Below the pieces are notes generated by a model. That model was given only the letters and a program-made list of their open reading frames with translations. It was not told the DNA's origin and did not search any database. Below, piece after piece: positions 17,970 through 26,551 of a DNA stretch of 64,000 nt (within the stretch, counting starts at the first letter, position 1; each line of letters opens with the position of its first letter). The translations under genes were made by a program, and so were the position numbers. This stretch comes from Pelomonas sp965229315 (GTDB taxonomy: Bacteria; Pseudomonadota; Gammaproteobacteria; Burkholderiales; Burkholderiaceae_C): contig NZ_CBDDJA010000002.1 in NCBI RefSeq assembly GCF_965229315.1, positions 744,001 through 808,000 of the forward strand. Direction: 5' to 3'.

Positions 17970-19222
17970 GCGCCCGGCGCGATCCGCTGAGGTTCGACCT
18001 CGCGGTGGTGGGGGGCGGCGCGGCGGGCGTGGCCGCCGCGTTGGGTGCTGCGGCCTGCGGGGCCAAGGTGGCGCTGATCGAGGCCTATGGCTTTCTCGGC
18101 GGCACCGCCACCGTGGCCGGCGTGCAGGCCTATTGCGGCTTCCACACGCGCGGCAGCCGGCCGCAGCAGGTGGTCGCCGGCGTCGGGCAGCAGGCGCTGG
18201 ACGCCCTGCAGGCGCTGGGCCACGACGTGACGCCCCGGCCCCAGAGCTCGGGCAACTGGATCATCCTGCTCGACCCGGAACGGCTCAAGCGCGCGCTGGA
18301 CGGCCTGGTGCTGGCCGCCCGCGTCGAGCCGCTGCTGCATTGCCGCGCGGTGGCGGTGCAAGCGCAGGGCGGCCGCATCGACAGCCTGCTCTGCGCCGAC
18401 CCGCAAGGCTTGTTCGAGGTACGCGCGGCGCAGTGGGTGGACGCCACCGGCAACGCCAACCTCGCGGCGCTGGCCTGGCCCGAGCGCATGCGCCCGCGCC
18501 GCCAGGCGGCCACGCTGACGGCGCGGCTGTCCGGGCTGGACACTGCCTGCGCCTACGACAGGGACGACCTGCGCCGTGCCGCGCTGGACTACGAGCAACG
18601 CACCGGCACGCCGCTGGCCCGCGCCAATGGCGGCTACTTCGTGCCACTGCCCTGGAGCGATGCCTGCTGGGCCATGATGGTCGATGTCGAGCTGGCGGAC
18701 GCGTCCACCCAGAGCCTGACGCAGGCCGAGATGCAGGCGCGCGCCATCGCCCACGACTACCTGCTGTCGCTGCGCCGCTGCGTGCCCGGCTTCGCCCATG
18801 CCCGGCTGGACGTCACCGGGCCGGCGCTGGGCGTGCGCGCCACCTGGCACATCGGCTCGCAGCAGGATGCCCTGCTCGACGACCTGCTGCACGCGCGCCG
18901 CCACCTGGACGGCATCGCCCGCTCGGGCTGGCCCGGTGAGCTGCATCCGCGCGCGGGCGTCACCGAGTACCGCCCGATCGCCGGCGACGACTGGTTCCAC
19001 GTGCGCTACGGCGCGCTGCAGCCCGACGCGCACGGCAACCTCTGGCTGGCCGGCAGCAGCATCGGCGCGGACGACGCCGCCTTCGGCTCCGTGCGCGTGA
19101 TGGGCTGCGCCTTCGCCACCGGCCATGCCGCCGGCGTGGCGGCCGCGCTGTCGTCCTTCGCATGCCGCGCGCCGCTGCAGGCGGTGCAACAGGCTTTGAT
19201 CGAACAGGGAGCTTTGCTGTGA
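17966..19222 (+). CDS. FAD-dependent oxidoreductase (PF12831-like)
   Basis: This 418-residue flavoprotein has a Rossmann dinucleotide motif VVGGGAAGVAAALGAA at residues 14-29. The GFLGGTATVAGVQAYCGF segment that follows is typical of the FAD_oxidored (PF12831) family. A second FAD-contacting region near the C-terminus contains AGSSIGADDAAFGSVRVMG and an Ala/Gly-rich helix. Relatives oxidise amines, amino acids or hydroxy acids, and their substrates are mostly unassigned. The GTG start at 17966 overlaps the ABC ATPase stop; its own stop overlaps the SDR start. By context it probably oxidises the imported compound in the cytoplasm. Confidence 0.82.
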   Translation: MSARRDPLRFDLAVVGGGAAGVAAALGAAACGAKVALIEAYGFLGGTATVAGVQAYCGFHTRGSRPQQVVAGVGQQALDALQALGHDVTPRPQSSGNWIILLDPERLKRALDGLVLAARVEPLLHCRAVAVQAQGGRIDSLLCADPQGLFEVRAAQWVDATGNANLAALAWPERMRPRRQAATLTARLSGLDTACAYDRDDLRRAALDYEQRTGTPLARANGGYFVPLPWSDACWAMMVDVELADASTQSLTQAEMQARAIAHDYLLSLRRCVPGFAHARLDVTGPALGVRATWHIGSQQDALLDDLLHARRHLDGIARSGWPGELHPRAGVTEYRPIAGDDWFHVRYGALQPDAHGNLWLAGSSIGADDAAFGSVRVMGCAFATGHAAGVAAALSSFACRAPLQAVQQALIEQGALL

Positions 19223-19950
19223 ATCCTTCAACGTCCACCACGCCGCTGCGCCGCGTGCTGGTCACCGGCGCTGCCAGCGGTATCGGCCAGGCCGTGGCGC
19301 AGGCCTTCCTCGAAGGCGGCGACCAGGTGCTGGGCTGGGACCTGCACGGTGCAGCCGGCGCGGACTTCCCCGTCCACGCCGTCGACATCCGGGACCCCGC
19401 CGCCGTGAAGGCCGCCGCCGCGTCGCTGCAGCCGCTGGACGTGCTGGTCAACTGCGCCGGCATCGCCCGCCGCGGCCACGCGGCCAGCCTGACCGTGGAG
19501 GACTGGCGCGCGGTGATCGACACCAACCTCAGCGGCACCTTCTATTGCTGCCAGGCCGCTTTCCCCGCGCTCAAGGCGGCGGGCGCCGGGCTCATCATCA
19601 ACGTCGCCTCCTTCGTTGCCCACCGCTCCGGCCCCGGGCGCGCCAGCTATGTGGCGAGCAAGGCCGGCGTGGTGGCGCTCACCGAAGTGCTGGCGCTGGA
19701 CTTCGCCGAGCATGGCGTGCGTGCCATCTCCGTCAGCCCGGGCTACACGCGCACCGCGATGGTGGAGCGCGCCCTGGAGGCCGGGCGCCTGGACGAGCAG
19801 AAGCTGCTCGCGCGCATCCCGGCACGGCGGCTGGCGGCGCCCGCGGAGATCGGCCACGCCATCCGCACGCTGGCCGAGCCCGCGCTGGCCTACGCCAACG
19901 GCTGCGACTTTGTGATCGACGGCGGCTTCATGGCCAACGGAGTGGACTGA
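19219..19950 (+). CDS. Short-chain dehydrogenase/reductase
   Basis: This 243-residue classical SDR has the nucleotide-binding motif TGAASGIG, NCAG (residues about 83-86), and a catalytic Ser (VASFV) with Tyr-Lys (YVASK). The loop ISVSPGYTRTAM follows. It oxidises or reduces an alcohol or carbonyl using NAD(P). The GTG start overlaps the stop of the FAD oxidoreductase, and its stop overlaps the ATG of the MmgE/PrpD gene (TGATG). It would handle a hydroxy or keto intermediate from the imported compound; the actual substrate is not predictable. Confidence 0.87.
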   Translation: MNPSTSTTPLRRVLVTGAASGIGQAVAQAFLEGGDQVLGWDLHGAAGADFPVHAVDIRDPAAVKAAAASLQPLDVLVNCAGIARRGHAASLTVEDWRAVIDTNLSGTFYCCQAAFPALKAAGAGLIINVASFVAHRSGPGRASYVASKAGVVALTEVLALDFAEHGVRAISVSPGYTRTAMVERALEAGRLDEQKLLARIPARRLAAPAEIGHAIRTLAEPALAYANGCDFVIDGGFMANGVD

Positions 19951-21317
19951 TGACGATGACCTTGGACCGACAGTGGGTCGGCAACCACCTGGCGCTGCTG
20001 CAACGCAGGCCGCCCGCGAACGTGCGCGAGGTGCTCGGCGTGCTGCTTGCCGACACCGTCGCCATCGCCAGCCATGCCCGCCGCGAGCAGGTTGGCGGCA
20101 CCCGCGTCGACCGCGCGATGGCCACGCCGCAGGCCGATGGCTGCGCGGTCTGGGGCGCCGACTACCGAAGCACGCCGGCCGACGCCGCGTTTCTCAACGG
20201 CTGTGCTGCCGAGGCGCTGGACTTCCAGGAAGTGCTGATCAACCCGCGCAACAACGGCCATGCGGCGGTGGTCATCGTGCCGGCGCTGCTGGCGCTGGCC
20301 GAGCAGCGCGGCATCGGTGGCGAGCGCCTGCTGCGTGCGCTGTGGGTGGCTTTCGCGGCCAACATCCGCCTGGCCGAAGCGCTGGGCCGCGGGCACCGCA
20401 CCGGCACGGCGGGATTCCGCACGACGTCGGTGGTGGCGCCCATTGCCGCCGCGCTGGGCGCCGCAGCACTGGTCAGCGACGACGAGGACGTGGCCTTGAA
20501 CAGCGTGGCGATCTGCGCCAGCTCGCTGAGCGCCGGCCTGCTGTCGTCGCTGTCGCCGCAGGTCGGCAGCTACAGCGCGGACAAGGACTTCGCCGTCGGC
20601 TTCGCTGCCCGCCATGCCGTGCAGGCGCTGCAACTCGCCGAGGCGGGCGGCGACGGGCCGCGCCAGCCACTGACCGGCGAGCATGGCTGGCTGGCCAGTT
20701 TCGGCTTCGGCACCGAGCAGCCGCAGGCGCTGCTCGGCGACGCGCTCGCGGCCGACCTGGGCGCCTACGAGATCAAGCCCTACCCGGCTTGCTTCGGCTG
20801 CCAATCGGCCATCCGCGCCGCGCTGATGCTGACCGAGCGGGTGCCGCTGGCGCGCATCGACAAGGTGCGCATCGAGGTCAACCAGGGCAGCGCCAGCTCG
20901 CTGTCCACGCGCAACATCGGCAACTCGCTGGCGGCGCGCTTCAGCCTGCCCTATGCGGTGGGCAGCGCGCTGGTGCGCGCGCGCTCGGGGCTGGCCGATT
21001 TCGAGGCCGCGGCGCTGGGCGACCCGGCCGTGCAGGCCCTCATGCAGCGGGTGGAGCTGCACGCCAGCCCCGAGCTGAGCGCGCAGCAGCGGGCCACCGG
21101 CGGCTTTCCGGCCGTGGTCAGGCTGTTCCAGGGCGACCAGGAGATCGACGCGCAGGCCTGCGAGGGCCCGCAGCACGGGCTGGATGCCGCCGGCCGCCAG
21201 GCGCTGTTCCGCGCCAAGCTCGGCGCGCTGTGCCCGGCGCCGCTGGCCGAACGGTTGCTTGCCGTGGCCCACGAGCCGGAGCGAGCCGCCGCCTTGCTGT
21301 TCGCGGCTTCGCCATGA
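19950..21317 (+). CDS. MmgE/PrpD-family dehydratase, decarboxylase or epimerase
   Basis: This 455-residue protein spans the MmgE/PrpD fold: an N-terminal all-helical domain with AEALDFQEVLINPRNNGHAA in the position of the substrate-binding histidine loop, and a C-terminal domain with EIKPYPACFGCQSAIRAAL. The family includes 2-methylcitrate dehydratase, cis-aconitate decarboxylase and an iminodisuccinate epimerase, so reaction type cannot be assigned from family alone. No prpB or prpC lies nearby, which argues against methylcitrate. The ATG overlaps the SDR stop, and its stop overlaps the dipeptidase ATG. Confidence 0.8.
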   Translation: MTMTLDRQWVGNHLALLQRRPPANVREVLGVLLADTVAIASHARREQVGGTRVDRAMATPQADGCAVWGADYRSTPADAAFLNGCAAEALDFQEVLINPRNNGHAAVVIVPALLALAEQRGIGGERLLRALWVAFAANIRLAEALGRGHRTGTAGFRTTSVVAPIAAALGAAALVSDDEDVALNSVAICASSLSAGLLSSLSPQVGSYSADKDFAVGFAARHAVQALQLAEAGGDGPRQPLTGEHGWLASFGFGTEQPQALLGDALAADLGAYEIKPYPACFGCQSAIRAALMLTERVPLARIDKVRIEVNQGSASSLSTRNIGNSLAARFSLPYAVGSALVRARSGLADFEAAALGDPAVQALMQRVELHASPELSAQQRATGGFPAVVRLFQGDQEIDAQACEGPQHGLDAAGRQALFRAKLGALCPAPLAERLLAVAHEPERAAALLFAASP

Positions 21318-22552
21318 GCATGCGCGCCGCGCTGGCGGCCCTCGGCCTGCTGGCCTGCCTGCCTCTGAGTGCAGCGCCGGTGTCCGAGGCCGCGCTGGCG
21401 CTGCACCGGCGCGTGCTGGTGCTGGACAGCCACATCGACACGGCGCGGCTGCTGGAGCGGCCCGGCTGGAACATCCTGGAGCGCCACGATGCGGCCCGCG
21501 ACCTGTCGCAGGTGGACTGGCCGCGCCTGCGCGAAGGCGGCCTGGACGGCGCCTTCTGGGCCATCTACACACCCCAGGGCAGCCGCGACCCGCAGGGGCA
21601 GGTCGCCGCCGTCGAGCATGGCCTGGCGCAGTTGATGCGGCTGAACGACCTGGTGGCGCGCCACCCGCGGCAGTTCGGCCTGGCCCTGGACAGCGAAGAC
21701 GCCCGGCGCCTGGCCGGCGAGGGGCGCCATGCGGTGTTCATCAGCATGGAGAACGCCGCGCCGCTGGCCGCCGACACGGCCCTGCTGGACACCTACCAGC
21801 GCCACGGCCTGCGCATGCTCGGGCTGGTGCACGCCCGCAACAACGACCTGGCCGACTCGGCCACGGACGCCCCCGAGTGGCACGGCCTCAGCCCGGCCGG
21901 CCGGGCGCTCGCCCGCCGCGCCCACTGCCTGGGCGTGCTGCTCGACGCCTCGCACGCATCGGACGAGGTGTTCGACCAGTTGCTCGACACGTCGCCCGTG
22001 CCCATCGTGCTGTCGCATTCCGCCAGCCGCGCGGTGACCGACCACCGCCGCAACCTCGACGACGCGCGCCTGCTGCGCCTGGCGAAGAAGGGTGGCGTGG
22101 TGCAGGTGGCGCTGTACAGCAGCTACCTGTCGCAGCGCAAGGACGACCCGCGCCGTGCCGCGGCGCTTCAGCCGCTGTATGCGCAGCTGCGCCGCATGGC
22201 GGCGCTGCAGCCGGCGCAGTACCAGGCGCTGGCCGCGGAGATCGGCGAGGTCGAGCGGCGCTACCCCAAGGCCCAGGCCAGCCTGGACGACTTCATGAAG
22301 CACCTGCAGCATGTGCTGGCGCTGGTCGGCCCGGACCACGTCGGCATCGGCGCGGACTGGGACGGCGGCGGTGGCTTGGCGGGGCTGGAGGATGTGGCGC
22401 AGCTGCCGCGCATCACCGAGCGGCTCATGCAGGCCGGCTACAGCGAAACGCAGATCGCCGGCATCTGGGGCGGCAACCTGCTGCGCGCGCTGGACCGCGC
22501 GCAGGCGTTTGCGAAGGCGGATACCCAGGGCTATTGCGCAGCGCTGCGCTGA
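21314..22552 (+). CDS. Secreted M19 (renal-type) dipeptidase
   Basis: This 412-residue protein has a signal peptide (ALAALGLLACLPLSAAP). The zinc metallopeptidase family M19 features follow: LDSHIDT (metal-binding HxD), FISMENAAPL (Glu bridging the metals), LLDASHAS and VLSHSASRAV (metal and substrate histidines), and a late GIGADWDGGGG. Enzymes of this family cleave dipeptides, often with a D- or unusual C-terminal residue. It probably acts in the periplasm between the TonB receptor and the ABC importer. The ATG overlaps the preceding stop (ATGA), making it the last gene of the run. LLAC is a poor lipobox, so soluble export is more likely than lipidation. Confidence 0.86.
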   Translation: MSMRAALAALGLLACLPLSAAPVSEAALALHRRVLVLDSHIDTARLLERPGWNILERHDAARDLSQVDWPRLREGGLDGAFWAIYTPQGSRDPQGQVAAVEHGLAQLMRLNDLVARHPRQFGLALDSEDARRLAGEGRHAVFISMENAAPLAADTALLDTYQRHGLRMLGLVHARNNDLADSATDAPEWHGLSPAGRALARRAHCLGVLLDASHASDEVFDQLLDTSPVPIVLSHSASRAVTDHRRNLDDARLLRLAKKGGVVQVALYSSYLSQRKDDPRRAAALQPLYAQLRRMAALQPAQYQALAAEIGEVERRYPKAQASLDDFMKHLQHVLALVGPDHVGIGADWDGGGGLAGLEDVAQLPRITERLMQAGYSETQIAGIWGGNLLRALDRAQAFAKADTQGYCAALR

Positions 22553-23105
22553 GGTAGACCCGGCGCGGGCCTGCGGATGTCATGCCCAGGCGCATGGGCG
22601 GGCGTTGGCTGGCTTCGCAGATCGCGGCAGCATCGCTCTTGCCGCTCTTGCCGCTCTTGCCGCGCTTGCCCGTCATCCGGTAGGGCGTGACGAACTGGGG
22701 CGCGATCTGCGGGAAGACGTAGGGCTCGTGAGCCTCGACGCGAGGCCTAACTCTTTCTTACAGGGACTTCCCGGTTAATCAATCAATTGGGTTCAGGCTG
22801 TTTTCGATAGTTACCTTCGCTTTTTTCCTCAAGACCTGAATTCTGGTTCGATGCAGCGCCACAGAGACCAGACTGCACCTCGACAGGCGGCCTTGTTGCA
22901 CTCGGGTTTCGGTGCGGGCCCAGATATCAACCGCTCAGCAGGGCTCATTACTCCCCGCGGTCACCATGCATGGCGGGGCGCAGGGTTGGTCGAGTTCCAC
23001 TGCGGCCTGTCTGACCTGTGAAACGCATCTTCGAACGACCTCACGGCATGCCGCTTGCCCCTCTACCCGGAAGCGCTCGATGTCCGGGCGCCGAAAGGAA
23101 ATGTG
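22553..23105. other. 553-bp noncoding stretch downstream of the dipeptidase operon
   Basis: I see no supportable gene. The first part is GC-rich and contains a four-copy 9-bp tandem repeat. Positions 22740-22860 form a clear AT-rich island with AATCAATCAATTGG. The remainder is ordinary sequence leading to the HPF-like gene, which has an AAAGGAAA ribosome-binding region just upstream. The stretch may hold the promoter for that gene or the remnant of an inserted element. Confidence 0.4.
22634..22669. repeat. Four tandem copies of a 9-bp unit
   Basis: The unit CGCTCTTGC is present three times exactly and a fourth time with one change (CGCGCTTGC). It lies in noncoding DNA, so a change in copy number would not affect a reading frame. 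Confidence 0.85.
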
Positions 23106-23510
23106 ATGCAGGTGCAGGTCGAGACCGACAACCATGTGGAGGGCCGCGAGGCGTTGATCGAGCATGTCGAGGGCGTCATCCGCGGCGCCGTGGGCCATTG
23201 CGAGGGGCAGGTGACGCATGTGCAGGCGCACCTGGGCGACACCAACAGCGGCGAGAAATCGGGCCCCGACGACATGCGCTGCCTGCTGGAGGCGCGCGTG
23301 CTGGGGTTGAAGAACGTCGCGGTCAGCCACCAGGCCGAGAGCCTGCACCTGGCGATCGCGGGTGCGGCCGACAAGCTGAAGCGGGCGATCGAATCGGCGC
23401 TGGGCAAGCAGCAGGACCGCCAGCGCCGCCATGCGGGCACCGGCGAGCTGAGCGCCGACGCGGCCCGCGAGCCCGACGACGAGGCGCCCGCGGCTGCCGA
23501 GCCGCGCTGA
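23106..23510 (+). CDS. HPF/RaiA-like ribosome-associated protein
   Basis: This 134-residue protein resembles the sigma-54 modulation/ribosome hibernation family. The pattern is QVETDNHVEGREALIEHVE, then HVQAHLGDTN, then EARVLGLKNVAVSHQAESLHLAI and a helix AADKLKRAIESALG, in the beta-alpha-beta-beta-beta-alpha order of HPF. The sequence is diverged and the tail is Ala/Glu-rich, so binding to ribosomes is an inference. The start ATG follows an AAAGGAAA site; it converges on the PhoX-like gene with two hairpins between. Confidence 0.65.
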   Translation: MQVQVETDNHVEGREALIEHVEGVIRGAVGHCEGQVTHVQAHLGDTNSGEKSGPDDMRCLLEARVLGLKNVAVSHQAESLHLAIAGAADKLKRAIESALGKQQDRQRRHAGTGELSADAAREPDDEAPAAAEPR

Positions 23511-23578
23511 CGCGGCGGCCGTCGAGCCCCGCCGACGCTGCGGGCGGGGCAGGTCACAGCCAACGCAGCGGCCAACGG

Positions 23579-23602
23579 AAAAGGGCTGCTCGTGCAGCCC
23601 TT
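23579..23602 (-). terminator. Intrinsic terminator for the PhoX-like gene
   Basis: AAGGGCTGC and GCAGCCCTT form a perfect 9-bp stem with a 4-nt loop. Read on the minus strand it is followed by TTTT, and it lies 46 nt beyond the PhoX-like stop. Confidence 0.7.
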
Positions 23603-23611
23603 GCGTGACAC

Positions 23612-23637
23612 GCCGGTGCGGCGCCTGCCGCACCGGC
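23612..23637. terminator. Strong hairpin between convergent genes
   Basis: GCCGGTGCGGC and GCCGCACCGGC form a perfect 11-bp stem around GCCT. There is no adjacent T-run, so it may support termination from either side or simply block transcript decay. Confidence 0.5.
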
Positions 23638-23647
23638 GGCTGTCCCA

Positions 23648-25615
23648 TCAGCCGATCTTGTCCAGCTTGACGCTGGTCGCCGCGCCGGTCAGGTAGCCCA
23701 CCTGCGCGCCGAAACGGTCCTTGTAGTTGGCGCGCACCAGCGGGTCCAGCGTGGCCTTGACGACGTTGTGCAGCGGCGTGCCCCAGTCGCCGGCATGCTG
23801 GAAGTTGCTGGTGATGTAGGTCCAGCCGTTCAGGTCGTCCACCACGCCCAGGCCGGTGGCCTCGGCGCCCGACGGCATGGAGACCAGGCGGGTCAGCGCC
23901 TTGGTGTCCACGTGGTAGGCCCAGACGAAGTTGTTGACGTGGTAGCTGCTGTCCTCGCCGATGAAGAGGGTGCGCAGCTTCTCGGAGAACTTCAGGTTGT
24001 CCGGTGCACCGATCTTGTCGGGGTTGGCCAGGTTGCCTAAAGCGTCGGCGGTGGCGAGGTCTTCGCCGATCAGCAGCGTCTTGGTCAGCGAGGGCACCCA
24101 GTCGCTGGTGATCGCCGCGCCTGCCGTGTCCTTCTGGCCCGTGCTCAGCGTGTGCGCGAGCACGCCGCCGGCGTTCAGGGCCTTGTCGATGCCAATGTTG
24201 TAGTCGGCGTTGTAGGCGGCATTGCCTTTGACCATGGAGCTCTGCATGTTCTGCAGCGCGGAGTAGGCGACCTTGTCCTTGATGTTGACGGTCGTGCCTT
24301 CCATCTTGGTGAAGGCCATGGAGCCGCCCTTGAGCGCGGCGTAGCGGTGCGTCTCCAGGAAGGCGGCGGCCTTGTCCATGCCGGGCTTCACGCGCACCCA
24401 CTGCACCTTGCCGCTGAACCAGATCTTGGTGAACGTGGCGTCGGCCGGGTCGGTGTTGGACACGTCCATGATGTCCGTGGCCTTGAGCGTGTCGGCCAGG
24501 GCCTTGATCTCGGCGCTGGTGGCCGCGCCGAGCTTGATCCAGCTGATGGGCGCGCCCGCGGCGGCCGGGTCCAGCGAGAAGCCGGCGCCGAACTTGGCCA
24601 CGTACAGCGTGCCGGCGGAGAGGTCCTTCTCCTTGTCGGCCACGAACATGAAGAAGCCGCCGTTGGTGGCGTCGTCGCCCATGATGGCCGTGCGGTTGTC
24701 GGGCATGACCTGGATCAGCTCGTGCGAGATGCGGCCCAGGCAGTAGTGCTTCTTGATGGTGCCGCTGCCGTCGGGGTTGACGGTCACTTCGGGCAGGTGG
24801 CCGTAGTGGTAGGGGTTGGCCTTGGCGGCGTCGCCGAACAGGTTCTGGCTGTAGGCCTTGAACATCGTGTTGGACGCGATGGTGAAGGCGTCGGGCTCGT
24901 ACTCTTCGCTGGACAGGTGCGTGCCCCAGGGCGACAGGCTGGAGCCGCAGGTGATCCACAGGCCCATGGCGGGCGCGGTGTCCACGTTGTGGTACTTCAC
25001 CAGCGAGAGCTTGCCGGTTGTCTGGTCCTGGTCCAGCGTCAGCACGGCGATGGGGGAGGGCAGCTTGCCGTACATGTCGGTCTTGCCGTCCTGCGCCCAG
25101 GTCGTGTACTCGAACTGCATGACGGCGAACACGGCCTTGCCCTTGATGCCCGACACGGTCGGGTTGTCCAGCTTGAGCAGCGAGGTGCCGTCGGGCGAGT
25201 CGCTGAAGAACTGGCGCTCCTTGCCGGCCACCGTCGTGTCGACGATGGGCTTGCCGGCGAAGTCGACATAGCCGCCGGCCAGCAGCGTGCCGCCCTTGCC
25301 GTCCGGCACGAGGTCGCCGGTCGTGAAGAAGGGCGCATAGGCCAGCGAGAAGCCCTGCGTGCTGCCGTCGCTGAGCTTGACCGTCAACGTGGAGTTCACC
25401 AGCGTCTTGGCCATGTCGGCCGGTGTGGCCAGGCTGGGCGCGGCCATGGCGACGAAGCTGGCCGACATGAACGTGGCCCGGGGCTGGGCGTCATCGCCGC
25501 CGCCGCCGCAGGCGGTCAGCAGGCTGCCGACGGCGGTGCCGCCCAGGGGGAGCATCAGGGGAGCGCCGAGGAACTTGAGGGCCTGGCGGCGATGGAGGGC
25601 GTTGGCTTGGGACAT
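23648..25615 (-). CDS. PhoX-family (DUF839) phosphatase-like lipoprotein
   Basis: This 655-residue protein has an N-terminus with twin arginines (HRRQALKFLG) and a lipobox LLTAC followed by a glycine run. That points to Tat export and lipid anchoring. The body matches the PhoX/DUF839 propeller: EYEPDAF, CLGRISHELI, and the diagnostic GEDSSYHVNNFVWAYH near residue 560. PhoX enzymes are calcium/iron phosphatases that free phosphate from organic esters; activity here is inferred. The ATG at 25615 was chosen over the upstream frame start because it places the twin Arg at a normal distance. No Pho box was identified. Confidence 0.82.
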   Translation of the reverse strand: MSQANALHRRQALKFLGAPLMLPLGGTAVGSLLTACGGGGDDAQPRATFMSASFVAMAAPSLATPADMAKTLVNSTLTVKLSDGSTQGFSLAYAPFFTTGDLVPDGKGGTLLAGGYVDFAGKPIVDTTVAGKERQFFSDSPDGTSLLKLDNPTVSGIKGKAVFAVMQFEYTTWAQDGKTDMYGKLPSPIAVLTLDQDQTTGKLSLVKYHNVDTAPAMGLWITCGSSLSPWGTHLSSEEYEPDAFTIASNTMFKAYSQNLFGDAAKANPYHYGHLPEVTVNPDGSGTIKKHYCLGRISHELIQVMPDNRTAIMGDDATNGGFFMFVADKEKDLSAGTLYVAKFGAGFSLDPAAAGAPISWIKLGAATSAEIKALADTLKATDIMDVSNTDPADATFTKIWFSGKVQWVRVKPGMDKAAAFLETHRYAALKGGSMAFTKMEGTTVNIKDKVAYSALQNMQSSMVKGNAAYNADYNIGIDKALNAGGVLAHTLSTGQKDTAGAAITSDWVPSLTKTLLIGEDLATADALGNLANPDKIGAPDNLKFSEKLRTLFIGEDSSYHVNNFVWAYHVDTKALTRLVSMPSGAEATGLGVVDDLNGWTYITSNFQHAGDWGTPLHNVVKATLDPLVRANYKDRFGAQVGYLTGAATSVKLDKIG

Positions 25616-25730
25616 GGGGGCGACAGCGGCTGCGCGTGCAGTGACAAAGCACGGCAATCTAGGTCGCTTGCATGTCGCCCGCGTGAAACCCGGCGGGGCG
25701 GTGTCCTGGCGCCGGGGCGTCCCGGCCCGC

Positions 25731-26549
25731 TTAGGCCTTGTCGTCGTCCAGCAGGCCCGGCGGCGCGCCGAACATGAAGCAGTCGACGAAGCTGAAGTAC
25801 AGCGACACGTAGAACACGGTCGCCAGCGTCAGCATGCACACCAGCAGCACCACCGGTGCGACCTGCATCAGGCCCAGCAGGCCGAACACCAGGCTGATGC
25901 TGCCGCTGATGGCCAGCACCAGCGCGGACCACAGCAGCGCGTTCAGCGCGAACGCGCCCTTGTTGCGCCACAGCGCCAGCGTGCTGGAGAACAGCGCCTG
26001 CGGCGCGTTCTGGCCGCCCCAATGCACCAGCGCGGGCGCATGCCAGTAGGGCACGGACAGCAGCGCGAAGCCGCCGACGCGCAACAGCGAGCCCCAGATG
26101 ATGCGTGGGTCGGTGGCCAGCGGCGCGATGGCCTCGGCGTCGGCGCCGCTCTTCATCAGGTCCATCAACTGGCGCGCCACCTCGCCGTCGATCAGGTCGC
26201 CCACCACCAGCAGGCCCACCATCAGCAGCGCGAAGCTGCCGCACAGGATCAGTTGCTGGTTGCGCCGCTGCGGTGTCAGGCGCAGCGGCGCGATGAAGAC
26301 GCCCACGTTGGGCATCTTGCGCTGCAGCGCGAGATGGGTGGCCAGCATGAAGCCCAGCGAGCACAGCGGAATGGTCATGAGCCCCAGCGTCAGGCCGACG
26401 ACGGGCAGCGCGCCGAGCAGCGTGGTCACCAGCAGCACCAGGCCGAACAGCCCCGAGAAGGCCAGCGGCTGGCGCTGGAAGATCTTGAAGCCGTGGCGTA
26501 TCCACAGCCGGCCGTTGCGGGCCGGTACCTTTTGCAGGTGCAGTTGCAT
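25731..26549 (-). CDS. Multi-spanning membrane protein (BPSS1780-like)
   Basis: This 272-residue protein has about six hydrophobic helices and the opening QLHLQKVPARNGRLWIRHGF. That opening recalls the BPSS1780 family of Burkholderiales membrane proteins, whose role is unknown. It ends with a short acidic tail (DDDKA). The ATG at 26549 is used; a GTG at 26555 overlapping the thrB stop is equally possible. Either way it is coupled to thrB, which is a common neighbourhood in this order. Confidence 0.7.
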   Translation of the reverse strand: MQLHLQKVPARNGRLWIRHGFKIFQRQPLAFSGLFGLVLLVTTLLGALPVVGLTLGLMTIPLCSLGFMLATHLALQRKMPNVGVFIAPLRLTPQRRNQQLILCGSFALLMVGLLVVGDLIDGEVARQLMDLMKSGADAEAIAPLATDPRIIWGSLLRVGGFALLSVPYWHAPALVHWGGQNAPQALFSSTLALWRNKGAFALNALLWSALVLAISGSISLVFGLLGLMQVAPVVLLVCMLTLATVFYVSLYFSFVDCFMFGAPPGLLDDDKA

Positions 26550-26551
26550 GG

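Noticed and set aside
22634..22669. CRISPR-like repeats
   Set aside because: The units are 9 bp and directly abut with no spacers.
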